DNA from: Elmis aenea
Taxonomy: Eukaryota > Arthropoda > Insecta > Coleoptera > Elmidae
Reading direction: 5' to 3'
Assembly: GCA_947652605.1 (NCBI GenBank)
Contig: OX393580.1
Coordinates: forward strand, 20,728,159-20,792,158
Length of the DNA stretch: 64,000 nt
Positions 21,724 through 33,983 of this stretch are shown here, in pieces. Position numbers and translations under genes: made by a program. Each line of letters begins with the position of its first letter. Positions within the stretch are counted from its first letter, which is position 1. The notes below the pieces were generated by a model, which saw only the letters and a list, made by a program, of their open reading frames with translations, made no database searches and was not told the DNA's origin.

Positions 21724-24531
21724 TTTTATTGTGCCTAATGGTTTTAATTTCATGTTTAAAACATTTTTAAAAAGTTTTTAGAAACTAATAATAGCGTTTT
21801 TTAAATATTGGGAAATAAATACGTGTCAGATACTTTCATAAATATTTCTGTTCACTAATGTCACCTAAATGTTTATAAAAAATTACTAAAATATAGTATT
21901 TTTCAAGCCCAACAAAATTTTCAATTTACGTCAAACGGGTATAACTATCAAATGTTCTGTTTTGTATACTTTTAGTACTTTCATTTTTGGTTCTATTACT
22001 TCGAGTATTTATTTATTTCGATACTTATATCATCAAACTTACAAATGCCGTATTTATGGTAAATCCTCTATTCTTTTATGCACATTCTTTGTCCGTTGAT
22101 TGTTAGTGGCCCCTATCTAATATCCGTCTGTCCAATAATGTTATCGCTAGTGATAAAGTTGGATTTAATCCACAATTAGTCTGAGTGAGCAAATCCACCA
22201 ATAATTGCCTGTTATCAGCAATTCTACCGAAAGCTTTCGCACAATGCTTGTGTTTCTTACCACCTTTAATTATCTGTTCGATTAGTAATTGTCTTCAGTT
22301 GATGAACATCGTGATCCTAGGGTAACTTAGATAGCAAAAGTAACTGATAAAACTTAGAACGGGCTTCTAGCCACTTAGAGAACTCTTGTTGAATAAAAGT
22401 TTTCGCCTAAAACAAATTTTGTAGTTGCTAACCAACACTGTAAATTATTAAAAAGTCGAGTAAAAAGCTTTATTATAATGCAGTGTTCTCTTCAAAGAAT
22501 ATAAATAATTTATTTTCTACACCACATTTTGAAACGCAACTTTTCATTTAAAAAAAAATCGATTATATCTACAAACTTGATTATTAAAACTTTACCAAAT
22601 TTTTAATGACAAATTGCTCACATTTTTCAAAATAACTTCTTAATATTAAAAAACAAAATAGTATATCGTCTATACTATTTTTTGAAAAATAACTTTTCAA
22701 TAACCAATAAGTTTGTTTGCACCATTTCTTTCTTATTTTCCAAGAAAATTAGATAATGCTTTATATGCCCTATTTTTTATTTCCCTTGAAAAACATTAGG
22801 TAATGCTCAGTCTACACTTGTATTTTACAAAATATTTTTGGATATTATTCAGCATCATTTGGTCTCAAGTTAGCCAATCGATATTTTTTACCCTGTCTTT
22901 AAAGATTAAGAAGACAATACTGGCAAAACCGTTGGCATTCTAATCGTTTACATTACACAATCAAAATTGACACTCCCATCATACAAAAGAAAGGTAATTG
23001 TTCATTTATTGAAGACAGTATCGTTTCAACCACCAAGCCACCGCTTTTGTTTCATGCATAGTTGCGCCATTGTTTTAGCACCATTAGAAGGGTTATTTTA
23101 TTATAAAGCAACATCCAACCATCATCTGCGCAATAAATATTAGGACTTAAACGCATTCCCACGAAGAAGAATGACCTTTTATAGCACAACAGTGGTTTAG
23201 TGTTACCCATTGTTTATGGCACTTCAAAAAACAAAAGTGAAACATTTATATTGTGCATTTATTATTTAAAACTGGGGTGAGTCGCCCTCTAATTGTTGTC
23301 CTTTTGTCCAGGATATTATGGACGATTTTTATACATATTGAAGCTCTGTAGGGCCTATTACGGTGTGCAGACTCCGGCAATATGATGGTGTCCTGCGGAG
23401 TTAAATCCGGGGTGATTTTTTTGAGTTGACCACTCGTGATAGCATTATTGTGCTTTAGTTTTGTAGTATCCTGTCATAAGAATGATTTACTGTATCATTT
23501 AAAACAATTTTTTACTCGAAACGTTTTCCTGGCATTTTAATATTTATGTGGCTTTAAAAAGCTAACAAATTCTCATGTACAGTATAACACATAATTTCAA
23601 ACATAATTCTGTACCTCAAAAATGCTTGCTTTTGGTTTTTAGTACTTTAACTGCCGAATAATTGTCTAAAAAGAAAGTTCCATGTATTTCATTTCAAAGT
23701 AAGATATTTAAAATAAGTGCTATTTAAATATACCATGATTAAAATCCGGATTTTTTGCTGGTCAGGTTTTTGTTCTTATGTTATGGCTATTTAATATTTT
23801 AGGCTTACTCTAGAGCCAAAACACAAAATTATTAGCTGAATTCATTTTCTAAATGGTAAGTAATTCGTTTATTAATATAAATAAGCTGAATTAAAAACTA
23901 CTCATTTTCCTACACATATTATCTCCTATCGAAACTCAAAACCAGTTTCAAGATTCCATCCATTACAGTATTATTTTTTTTACTGCAACTAAAGAAGAGA
24001 AAACAGTCTTAAAATTGGCATTTCGACAAAAGATCCTACTTAGAAATAAGCAGTGATTTTTGATTGAGCTTATTCATCTAATTGTCTACTTTAGAAATGT
24101 ATAGTCAAAAGCTGTGTTAAAAAGTAATGCATAATCTTTAATTACTTTAAAAAAAATTAAAATTATGGTCGACTAAACTTATTTTTTTAATCTACCTAGA
24201 AATTTCAGATATTTAGACAAAACAGAATAGGTACTTACTTCTATAACCACCCATTTGGCCAGACTTTTTAAACCTCTTGTCGTTCAGGACCATCTTACAC
24301 TCTTTAAAATTATGAGGGGCCTCAGAAACTTTTGTTTATTTGAGTTTGTACGTCTTGGTGTTAAAATGCAAATTTTGGTTAGATCATACAGAACTTATGA
24401 AAAAGTCTCGAGACTTTTATAGATCTCCTGGCCACATTTGGGCAACAGCTGCTTTGGTCGAACAATTAATAAAAATTTGGAAAATTTTGAATTTCAAAAA
24501 ATTAAATCCACTTATTTTTTAAAAACTTGAA
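21724..24531. other. Long stretch without recognised gene or repeat
   Basis: No internal repeat partners and no coding motifs. Two parts, about 22100-22330 and 22980-23460, are less AT-rich and look single-copy; they would be the candidates for host regulatory DNA here. The rest is AT-rich spacer. Confidence 0.45.
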
Positions 24532-24533
24532 TA

Positions 24534-25517
24534 TACCGGGTGTAACTAAAGTGCGGTACACCCCCTTTTTTCTTTAGTTTCCATTTTAGATAAATGAAAT
24601 GTTAGACATATAATATGTGCAAAAAACCGCATTTTTTAAGTACATGCACTCAATTGTTTCACTTCCGGTTTCGCCTGAAGTGACCACAACTTTGTTATTT
24701 TAAATGGATCACCCTGTATATTTTTACATTTTTGGAAAGAGGAGCGATTTTGGATACAACTGCACTATTTTGGTTACTTTTTATAACCTCAAATAATTTT
24801 TGAACCAAAATGTAATTTTTTATTCAGTTTTAATTTAATGACTGTGTAATCATTTTTCTACCACCGCAATTCACATACAAACACGTAAACACGCATATGT
24901 TTGTTTCCACAGCGATCTTCCGTTGCACCTTTGATTTTGTTTTGAATGATTTGTTTTGTCGCAGTTATGCACAGTGTACTGCGATTAACAGGATCTCTTA
25001 ATAAATATTCACAATAATTTGAAGTTTTTGAAGCACTCTTAATAAAAATGCAAGTTATTGGTATCGTTGGCTTCGTTAGAAGATGCTCTATTTAAATAAC
25101 CGCTTGTACCACCATAGTTCCATTTAAAATAATGACTTTTTGTCGATTAAAGTAACCTAAATGTCAATTAAAATGTACAAAAACGTTTTTTGGACAATTT
25201 TTGACATAATAAAATTCAATTTATGCAGGTCACGGCACACTCGATAAAAAATTAAAGTTTAGTTCAAAAATTATTTTAGGTTATAAAAATTAACCAAAAT
25301 AGTGCAGTTGAATCCAAATTCGCTTTCTCTTTCCAAAAATGTAAAATATACAGGGTGTTCCATTTAAAATTCCCGCCGAAACCGGAATTGAAACAATTGT
25401 GTGCATGTGCTCAAAAAAACAGGTTTCTTACACATGTTTTATGTCTAAAATTTCATTTATCTATAATCAAACTAAAGAAAAAAAAGGGGATGTACCACAC
25501 TTCATTTACACCTGGTA
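24534..25517. mobile_element. ACCGGGTGTAA palindromic family, copy 2 (complete)
   Basis: 984 bp bounded by TA at 24532-24533 and 25518-25519. The ends TACCGGGTGTAACTAAAG and the reverse complement of the right end match; the arms run about 240 bp and include the CACCCCC block, CACTTCCGGTTTCGCC and an inner pair of CAGGGTGTTCCATTTAAAA termini. So one palindromic element appears to contain the ends of another. No transposase. TA duplication suggests Tc1/mariner-type mobilisation. Confidence 0.8.
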
Positions 25518-25519
25518 TA

Positions 25520-26565
25520 AAGATTTTAAATTTGTTAAATTGCAAGTATACATTAAGTCGTCTTGACTTATATTCGTATAATTCGCCTAAGTAAAAATTT
25601 GGGAAACAAAATAACGAATTTCTTTACTTTTTAGACCATGTGAAACACATTCTGAAAAATAATCATTGATTTTAATTTTTCTGCCTTAGTTTGACTGTGT
25701 TAACATATTAAAGTTGTATGGAATAATTTTTGCTCATGAAAATTAGACATCAAATAAAGTGTTTACCAAAATAAAATCACAGATCTTCAACTCAACCTTG
25801 CTTGTGCGAAACATTCAACAAGCTTTAAATATTGTAATAAAATCGGTCGACCCATAATATTTCATATTTAAATCGCAAACTAAAAATCTCGTACAAGACA
25901 CACATTAGCATCGACAACACATTCGCCACGGAATTTTTTCATTCGTCCTTTTTGCGATCGCCTTAACAGAATGCTGATCAGCCGTCGCTATAAACCGCTA
26001 CTTGTTATTAATTTTGCTCTTATGATGTATAATAAAATGAAGTATCCATCTATACTTATATTCATTTCGTGCCTGTCAATTTACATGAACGTTTAAACTA
26101 AACTAACTGTCAACACGGGTAGCGGCAGGTGCCAGCGAGATATGAATAATTTAGCGTGTGCGTAGGAATCATGCGTCGAGTTGATTGAGATTAATATGGC
26201 TAAGTTTGAGGAGAAAATTGAGGCACATGAAGCAAAGTAACTTCACGCTTTGCATCTTTAATTAGCAGGCCAAAGTTTTACTTAAACTCATTAACTCCCA
26301 AATCACAATCGACAGAGTATGTGTCAATGTGTGTTGATTTTTATTTCATTTATGCACTCCCTGTTTATAAAGAAACGAAACCCTGCACATATTAGAGTAC
26401 AATGAGCAATGTCGTGGTCAAATTATGTAGTACAAATTATTTTAAAATACATTTAGCGGTCATTTATGTCGAATTTACATTTATATAGTAGCTAATGCAA
26501 GTTACTAAATCAAATAGCAAACCTTGTCAAAATTTTGTTTTAGTGATTATATACACAATATACAG
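25520..26565. other. Single-copy-looking stretch
   Basis: No repeats or genes recognised. The part about 25880-26290 is richer in G+C and CpG than its neighbours and has no partner in the window. Confidence 0.4.
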
Positions 26566-28840
26566 GCTGTCACACAAAAAACGCCGCAAGCTGTAACTCC
26601 GTTATTTGTGGTCCGATTTTGATGAACAAAAAACTAAATGAAATGTCTTCTCAAATACTATAAACTGAATTGGATTTCAATTTTTTTCAAGGTCAACTTA
26701 AATGTCAAACGATAGTCAATTTTTTTTTTCCAAATGGCACCATCTATTTTTTTTTTTTACTATATCTGGTAGACTTTTTTTTTCTGAATTCAATGATGTA
26801 ATCATAAGTTAATTTTAGTGCTAAACTAATAATAAATAAAAAATAAAAGTTTAACTAAAATAGGTTATGTTTCACAAAATTTTCAAGTGTGCCGTGGAAA
26901 ACAAAAAAAATCTTTATCAACAAATGTCATTTAAACGTCAGTTTCTTCTTTCATTGTCCATTTTGAAAAAATGCGTTTTAAACAACAACCACGATAAATC
27001 AGGTCATTATAGTTTATGTTGTTTCCATGACAACCAATCAACAAACTAAAAATTTTGAAAACCTATTACTTGTCACATTAATAAATTCGTAAACATTTTT
27101 TAATAACGAAGAAAAACTTTTAAGTTTTGTTATACTTTATCACATGCTTTTAACAACTTTACTTAAGTTTCTGTTTAACGTAGAGAAATAGTGTTTTTCG
27201 GGATCTGTTTGTAATAAAAATGTTTTTTTTACTTTCATCTGAAACGTTTTTGCCATATTATCTTCTGGGTTTGGCAAAAGCCCCATATTTCCTTAAGTAT
27301 CTGTCCAAAGCAGGGTGGATAAAAATCATGATTTTTTTAAAAAAATCAAAAAAATCGATTTATTTGATTTAAATCAGATTTTTTTGATTTAAATCAAATG
27401 TACCATATTATCGAATTTAGTGACATATTCACATGCTATTTCTGTTTTGTGCTAATATATTTAATAACCAATATATTTAATTCATTGGTGAATTTTTGTC
27501 AAAATGAAAAATTAAATATAATGATTAAGAATTTTGAAAAAATCAGTGCTAAATGGTGATGTTTAATTAATTATATACAGGTTGAGTCATTAGTGCGGGA
27601 TCGGTCGATTGTGGCTAAACGGTTTGAGATATGAAGTTGATTCAAATAAATACTATTTTATACAGTTTTTTCTAAACAACACAATAAAAATATTTTCAAA
27701 TATACAGGGTGAGTCACCTTTCTGGAACTAATAGCAACTTTTATATTTCAAATACAACACCCAATTTATTTAATATTTTTGACCGCCTTAATTTTAGCTT
27801 TGCATCAAAATAAAATACTACAGGTTTTTATACGGCGTTGTAAAAAAAAAATTCTAAATTATTCAAGGTTTTAAGTCTTTATTTAAAAAACTCTCCTAAA
27901 GTTATTTTGAAGTACAGAATTGTAATTTGGTATGGACATACAGAAAAAAAATCTCTGTTCGCTCGATATGAAAAAATTTTAATCACACATACAGGGGTTT
28001 ATAAATAGGTGGCAACATGATTTTCAAAAGCTCGTAACTCGATTTTTTCAAATGCAAACCCCTGTATTTTTTTTTATGTCATCGAATTCGTCTCTAAAAG
28101 AGCTTTATATTTTGTTAAGTATGTCCTATACCCAAAACTCATACTTTACGAGATATTCGACATTTTTCTTCAAATCGTTATTGAGCAATAGAGTGCAGTG
28201 GAAATTGAAAAAACTGACTGTTCACTTTGCTAACGTCAAAAACTTGTCATTTATTTTTTGAATTATTGCATTTCCACAATGAATATTACTTTACAAGAGC
28301 AAATTGATATGGTTTATTCACCATTTCGTGTATTTAATTACTAATAGTAACACAATTTGGTTTTATTATAAATATTATATTGTACTGTGATTTAAATTGA
28401 TATATTTTTTTTAAATCACTTGATTTAAATCAATGATTTTTTTTTAAATCACTTGATTTAAATCATGATTTAAATCGTGATTTAAATCATGATTTAAATC
28501 GTGATTTAAATCAATTGATTTAAATCTGCTCAACCCTGGTCCAAAGTACAAAAATATGTGTGCGAGGGTTGTCTTCTTTCTGGATATGTTTCTGCATATC
28601 GTTGACTTGACAATATAGCATTCCTATTCAATGAATAAAAAATTTGTAGCATATCGCGTTTTTCTTCGTTATTATAGTTCATTTTTACGAATTTATTAAT
28701 GTGACAAATAATAGGCTTTCAAAACTTTTAGTTTGTTGATTGGTTGTCATGGAACAACATAAACTACAATGACCGGCCTACCTGATTTATAATGGTTATT
28801 GTTTAAAACCCTCAAAGAAATTGAAACACGAAGAATTCTA
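26566..28840. mobile_element. Palindromic element split by a hAT insertion
   Basis: The left part starts TATACAGGCTGTCACAC (about 26571). Its segment about 26990-27125 (AATCAGGTCATTATAGTTTATG, CATGACAACCAATCAACAAAC, TTGTCACATTAATAAATTCG) recurs inverted at about 28670-28800. Between the arms lies the hAT-type element 27311-28538. The right arm fades at about 28840 without a matching terminus. Confidence 0.65.
27311..28538. mobile_element. hAT-type element with GATTTAAATC ends, 1228 bp
   Basis: Left end CAGGGTGGATAAA and right end GCTCAACCCTG are inverted, and both flanks are built from repeated GATTTAAATCA units. A perfect 8-bp duplication GTCCAAAG lies at 27303-27310 and 28539-28546. The interior carries TACAGGTTGAGTCATTAG and TACAGGGTGAGTCACC termini of still another palindromic element (about 27575-28260). 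No transposase frame. Confidence 0.85.
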
Positions 28841-30577
28841 GAGAAAAGTCGAAAATTTGCTCTTAATCTTTTTCATTTATTTTAATGCAGTCGAACCCAT
28901 GTTAATTGTAAGAATTTCTGATGAATTAATGCCTAATTTGTTTACATGTAAATGCTAATAATTTTAATTCTTTCTTTAGTTTTTTAAAAATAAATAAAAT
29001 ACAAACACTTTAGATCATGGGAATTTTCCAGTTTTCATGTGTTATAAATGTTTCCAAAAATATTTAATAAAACATTTCAAGTTTAGCTTTTTAATGCAAG
29101 AATTTTATATTTTATTTAATAACAACTAATGTTTTATAAATGTATTTATATTTTTACATATTTTAGTACAAAAAAGTTGCAATATTGAGAATTGGAAAGA
29201 TAATATTTACAGCCTATTTTTAAAGTCAAATTGAAATTATTTTTATATCCAATTTTTCACTTCTACATGCTGCAATTTTGTTTGAATTGTTTTAAATACG
29301 ATAGTTCGTTTAAAACTGTCCAAAATTAAGCAACGTTTAAAATTTTCTGAAAAGTTATTGTCAGTTTTTTAAAACCACCTAAATCTGCCCACAACAAATG
29401 CAAAATTTTAACTTTTTCTTGTAGTACAGTAATTAATACAGTGCGAATATTTTAAAATACTATCTTTATTCATAACAAACTTAATTGTAAAAGAAGATAG
29501 ACCTATCAAAACTACCATGAAAAATTTTGAAAAATGTTAACGGATAAACTTATGATTTTGAACTCACATCTTTTCCTATTTTGGTTATTTTCATGTGAAG
29601 TAACTCAGGCTTTGAAAAACAAAGTCACCTATTACACGACTAATTTGCCCTGAATGACGATGGAACTAAAATAGTAAACTAATTGAAACGAATTATGGTT
29701 TGGAGAGGAAAGAGTTGATTTGTATCTTTAAATATTTGGAATTTTTTAAGTTTTTATTAGCTTTTCTATGACTTGAAATAAGATATGCTGTAAAAGCTAA
29801 ATTATTTTCATTGATTAAGTCACTTTTTATTAAGTATTATTGCTTTATTTGAGAGAACTTCAAACTCCTGCAAAACATGGGCTCCTGCACACACGCCCTA
29901 CCTGTCCTGCGAAGTTATTTGTTCTTAAAACACTTTATTTATAGATGTAGTTTACTCCAGTGTTATATTATCAACATTAATACAGTTATAATGTAATACA
30001 AAAACTATAAAACTTTGATGCTGTTTTTATATCGTCATTACTTGAACTGGTTGTTTTATGGACCAATACAGATAACATTTATATACTTAAAACTATAAAA
30101 TATTCTCATAATTTTTATTGCAAGTATATCTCATTTTTAGTTATCGCTTTATCTGATATCATACAAGAATGTCGTTTAAAATATAGGTACGTTTAAAAAA
30201 CTAAGTACCACCGAACGATACGCTTGCGGGCGCAGGACAAATTTAAATACCGGCCCCATAAAGTACTCTTATATAAAAGATAACAAATTTTGTTTGCTCT
30301 ATTCACATGCTAATTGTCGTTACCATCTCAGATATTTATGGGACGATTATTTTATTGTTAGACACTTCGGGAGCACCCCCTGTTATTTCTGATGCGGTGT
30401 GGCTACAAAAACTGTTAAAATATTAAGACCAGGCTTGGTAAATGGCCACTGTTTGTCGACAGTAACGCTACAGTTTGTTTAAAAATAAACCGTAGCGGAA
30501 AAACCATAAATTAATATGAAATATAGAGTTCGGTTTTTTGTTGCATTCCTGTAACTTAAATAAATTCATATTTTTAA
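28841..30577. other. AT-rich stretch, nothing recognised
   Basis: Very AT-rich; 30190-30440 is somewhat richer in G+C. No coding motif or repeat partner found. Confidence 0.45.
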
Positions 30578-30579
30578 TA

Positions 30580-31414
30580 TACAGGGTGTTTCTTAAGTAT
30601 TAAAAAAAATGGGAGGTGATTCCTTATCGAAAATTAAGGTTTTTTTTTATATAATTGTTTTTCCTTAGACGTCTCTTTTCGAAGTTACGCCCCACTAAAG
30701 GGGAGCGGTAAAATTAGGTTTTTATTTTATTTCTCAAATTTGGATAAATGTAGGAGAATGATATTTGGTAGATGTTTTATACTTATTAAAAAGTTCCCAT
30801 AGTAATATTTTTCATCATCTCTCACCTTCATAGGGGGCTGAAAAGTGCGACCCCTGTTTGTTTTTTAATCAGAATTTTGGTGGGTTAAAATTTTGCAATT
30901 ACATTTTTTTTAAAGCTTGATTTATGTAGAAACTTTTTTTATTATTTAGTTTTTCTCGTAAAACCTACCATTTTAAGTAAAAAATAAAATAAGTAATCAT
31001 GAACCATCAAATATGCCAATATAAAACGTTTCATTTTGTTGGTCACCATGGTTTGTTTATGTTCATATTGCGTATAATTTGAAATTTAAAAAAAATATTT
31101 GTAATTGCAAAATTCCAACCCACCAAAAAGTTCTGTTAAAAAAAAACAAAACGGAGGTCGCACTTTTCAGCCCCTTGTGAAGGTGAGAGAGGATTGAAAA
31201 TATTACTATAGGAAACCTTTTAATAAATATAAAACATCTACCAAATATCATTCTCCTACATTTATCCAAATTTGAGAAATAAAATAAAAACCTAATTTTA
31301 CCGCTCCGAAAGAATATCTAAGGATAAAATTTTATATGAAAGACCACCTTTAATTTTCAATAAGAAATCATCCCCCGATTTTTTTTTTTTGCTATACTTA
31401 AGAAACGCCCTGTA
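30580..31414. mobile_element. ACAGGGTGTTTCTTAA palindromic family, complete copy
   Basis: 835 bp, TA on both sides (30578-30579, 31415-31416). Left end TACAGGGTGTTTCTTAA, right end its inverted counterpart. Arms share CCTTATCGAAAATTAAGG, TTAGACGTCTC, a GGTAAAATTAGGTTTTTATT block and CACTTTTCAGCCCC. Both arms have AAACCATGG-type central flanks. The minus open frame at 31269-31063 recurs as a translation in other copies and reflects DNA identity. Confidence 0.8.
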
Positions 31415-31416
31415 TA

Positions 31417-32236
31417 ATTTGACTTTTAAGAATAAAGATCAATTTGCTTATAAAGAAATTTTACTCATTAATAAGATTTGTGATACTTTAACTCAACTAA
31501 AATAAATTCATATTTATATTATCTTAATTGACTTAAAAAATCATGTTTAAACTAGTAGATTTTCTCTAAGAAGATCTTTTTTCGCTGATAAGTTATGTTT
31601 TAACTAAACCTAAACAAGTCTATAGTTTCATATATTTTTGGACTTTTTAAATAGTGAAATAGTTTTTCTTTTATCTTCTAACACAATTTAACTAAATAGG
31701 TGATTATTGTTTTTAAGTTACATAAACTGGCTGTTGCTATGAACAAAATTTATACTGTAGCTGCATTTGTGTTCTTCGTATTTAAGCAACAACTTTTGCA
31801 GATTTATCTGAGCAACAATCAAATGCCTGACTGCTCCTTCAAGCTTTACATCTATTTCTTCCACCAGCAAAACAAATAACAGTTCCTTTGTTCTTTAATT
31901 ACTCCAAAATATTTGCTAAACCGAGTATGTGTTGGAGGAGTCTTTAAACCAGAGACCACCAAACATTCTTCATTATTTAGGTCTTAGATTTATAAAGTCG
32001 TGAAACATCTGATTCATCTACAAGTGATGTCTATTAAAAAGGAATTTCATAAAAGCTTTATGGGAATTTGTGTCTTTAAGTTATACTTCTATTATCAAAA
32101 ATGTTGTTTCTACATTTCTTTACATTTGTATGCCTGAGTCATTGTAGTTTGCAATTGTTTTCGTTACGTCTTCATTTGTTTGTTGTGTTTATGTATTAAA
32201 AACTAAAATAACCTAATTAGATTAACAAAAAGCATT
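31417..32236. other. AT-rich stretch, nothing recognised
   Basis: No feature recognised. Confidence 0.45.
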
Positions 32237-32244
32237 AAAAATAA

Positions 32245-32656
32245 CAGGGATTTGGAGCAGTCCATTTTTTTAATTGCTCCGCTCCAGCTCCGCTCCGGCA
32301 TCAAAATGCCTGCTCCAGCTCCGCTCCATGTTCCAAATACTGTTATCATTTTTAAAAAAAATTGTTTTTAAAAACAAAGTTTTAATTTTATCGGATATGT
32401 AGAAGTTGGTCAAAAATAACAATATTTGACCCTAACAAACAAGTGAAGTTAAATAAATGTTTTAAAAAACAAATTATTGATCTTCATACGTTAAAAAAAA
32501 AAGAAAAAAAAAGTAGGTTTTTTAAAAATTGTACATAAAAAACTGGAGCAGTGGAGCAATCAAAATTATTTGCTCCGGGCTCCGCTCCTGCTCTAGGCAA
32601 AAACCCATTGCTCCACTGCTTCGTGCTCCAGCTCCGAGCTCCGCTCCAAACCCCTG
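32245..32656. mobile_element. hAT-type MITE with GCTCC-rich ends, 412 bp
   Basis: Ends CAGGGATTTGGAGC and CAGGGGTTTGGAGC (inverted). Both subterminal regions consist of repeated GCTCC/GGAGC motifs. Flanking octamers AAAAATAA and AAAATTAA differ at one position, consistent with an aged 8-bp duplication. No coding capacity. Confidence 0.7.
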
Positions 32657-32664
32657 AAAATTAA

Positions 32665-33508
32665 TAAAAGAAATTTCCAATCCAAAATACAAAGTTTTCC
32701 CAGACCAAGTAAATGATTTTTCAATCAATAAATTGTATAAAACATATTTAAATTTAAAAGAAAACTGTTCATATTTAAACCTAGTTACGTATTTGCACCC
32801 CGAAATATTAAAATATTGCGTTTAGCCCCATAAATGTCAATTACCTATGATTCATGACCTAAGGCATGCATCTTACAATTGTGCAAAAATCGAACCAAAT
32901 TTTTTTGACTGTTGTTATAAGACTTATAGTAAAGTATTAACTAATATTTTGTGGTTTACTACCAACGACGAAACAATTAAGCAATGAAAATCTTTTTGCA
33001 ATTTAAGGGTAATAAGGAAAGTGGATACAATTGACCTCTGTCGGCAATAAAATGTTGAGTGTCTCTGGTTGAGAAACGGCATACGAAAGCAATCAAAGGT
33101 TTATCCTTAAAGCTTCGTTGGTTGCACAGCTGTGATCCTCTCACGTCTTCATTTTCTCAATCGCATTCCTTTGTGTACTTGTATGTAAATAGAAACTTGT
33201 GTAAGGAAAAAATGTATTCTATGTTATATTTTAGTTGTCTTTTACCAACAATCGTTAGCGTTTTTTTTTAGAAGGAAATTATTGAACAAATAATGTACAA
33301 ACAAAACAGTTTTAAGGGTGGGATTTACTGTCTCTTAAGAATAAAGCATTCACTACAAATTTTTACTGTCAAGTCAAGTTTTTGCGAGCCGTAATTTTTA
33401 GTTTTGCAGTTTTAAAACAACAGTTTAATAAATGCTTGAATGACGTGGCGAATTCATTTAAAAAATCATTAACAACTTTAATTAAACACATTTCCAGGAA
33501 AATCTTTT
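32665..33508. other. AT-rich stretch, nothing recognised
   Basis: No feature recognised; the 70-codon frame at 33059 shows no family resemblance. Confidence 0.45.
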
Positions 33509-33516
33509 GTAGAAAT

Positions 33517-33975
33517 CAGGGCTAGAAACCGAAAAAAATTTTGGTTAACGGTTAACCGAATTCAAGAACTTTATTTTTATAACGGTTTTTGTTGAAAAAC
33601 CGGTTTTTTCCGTAAAAAACCGGTTTTGAAAAAACCGGTTAATTTAACCGGTTTTTAACATTATTCAGATTTGGAATGCAGAGTATAAAAAGATATTATC
33701 TATTTATAATTTTATAATATATGTTTAATCAAGCATTCAGTAATTACTTTTGGTAAACTAATCACATTTAATACAGATTTTGTATTTTTTCAAAATAATT
33801 TTTATTAAAAAGAGATGTTTAAAAAACCGGTTTTTTATTATTTTGGTTAAAGGTTACCGTTTTTTTTGCCTTTAAAAATAACGGTTTCGGTTTCGGTTAA
33901 AAATCACAATTTTGGACAAAAAATAAAGGTTAACCGGTTTTTTAAACCGGTTTAAAAAACCGGTTTCATGCCCTG
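33517..33975. mobile_element. hAT-type MITE with AACCGGTT repeats, 459 bp
   Basis: Ends CAGGGCTAGAAACCG and CAGGGCATGAAACCG (inverted), perfect 8-bp duplication GTAGAAAT at 33509-33516 and 33976-33983. The subterminal parts hold many AACCGGTT and GGTTAA units on both sides, giving dense self-complementarity. No coding capacity. Confidence 0.85.
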
Positions 33976-33983
33976 GTAGAAAT

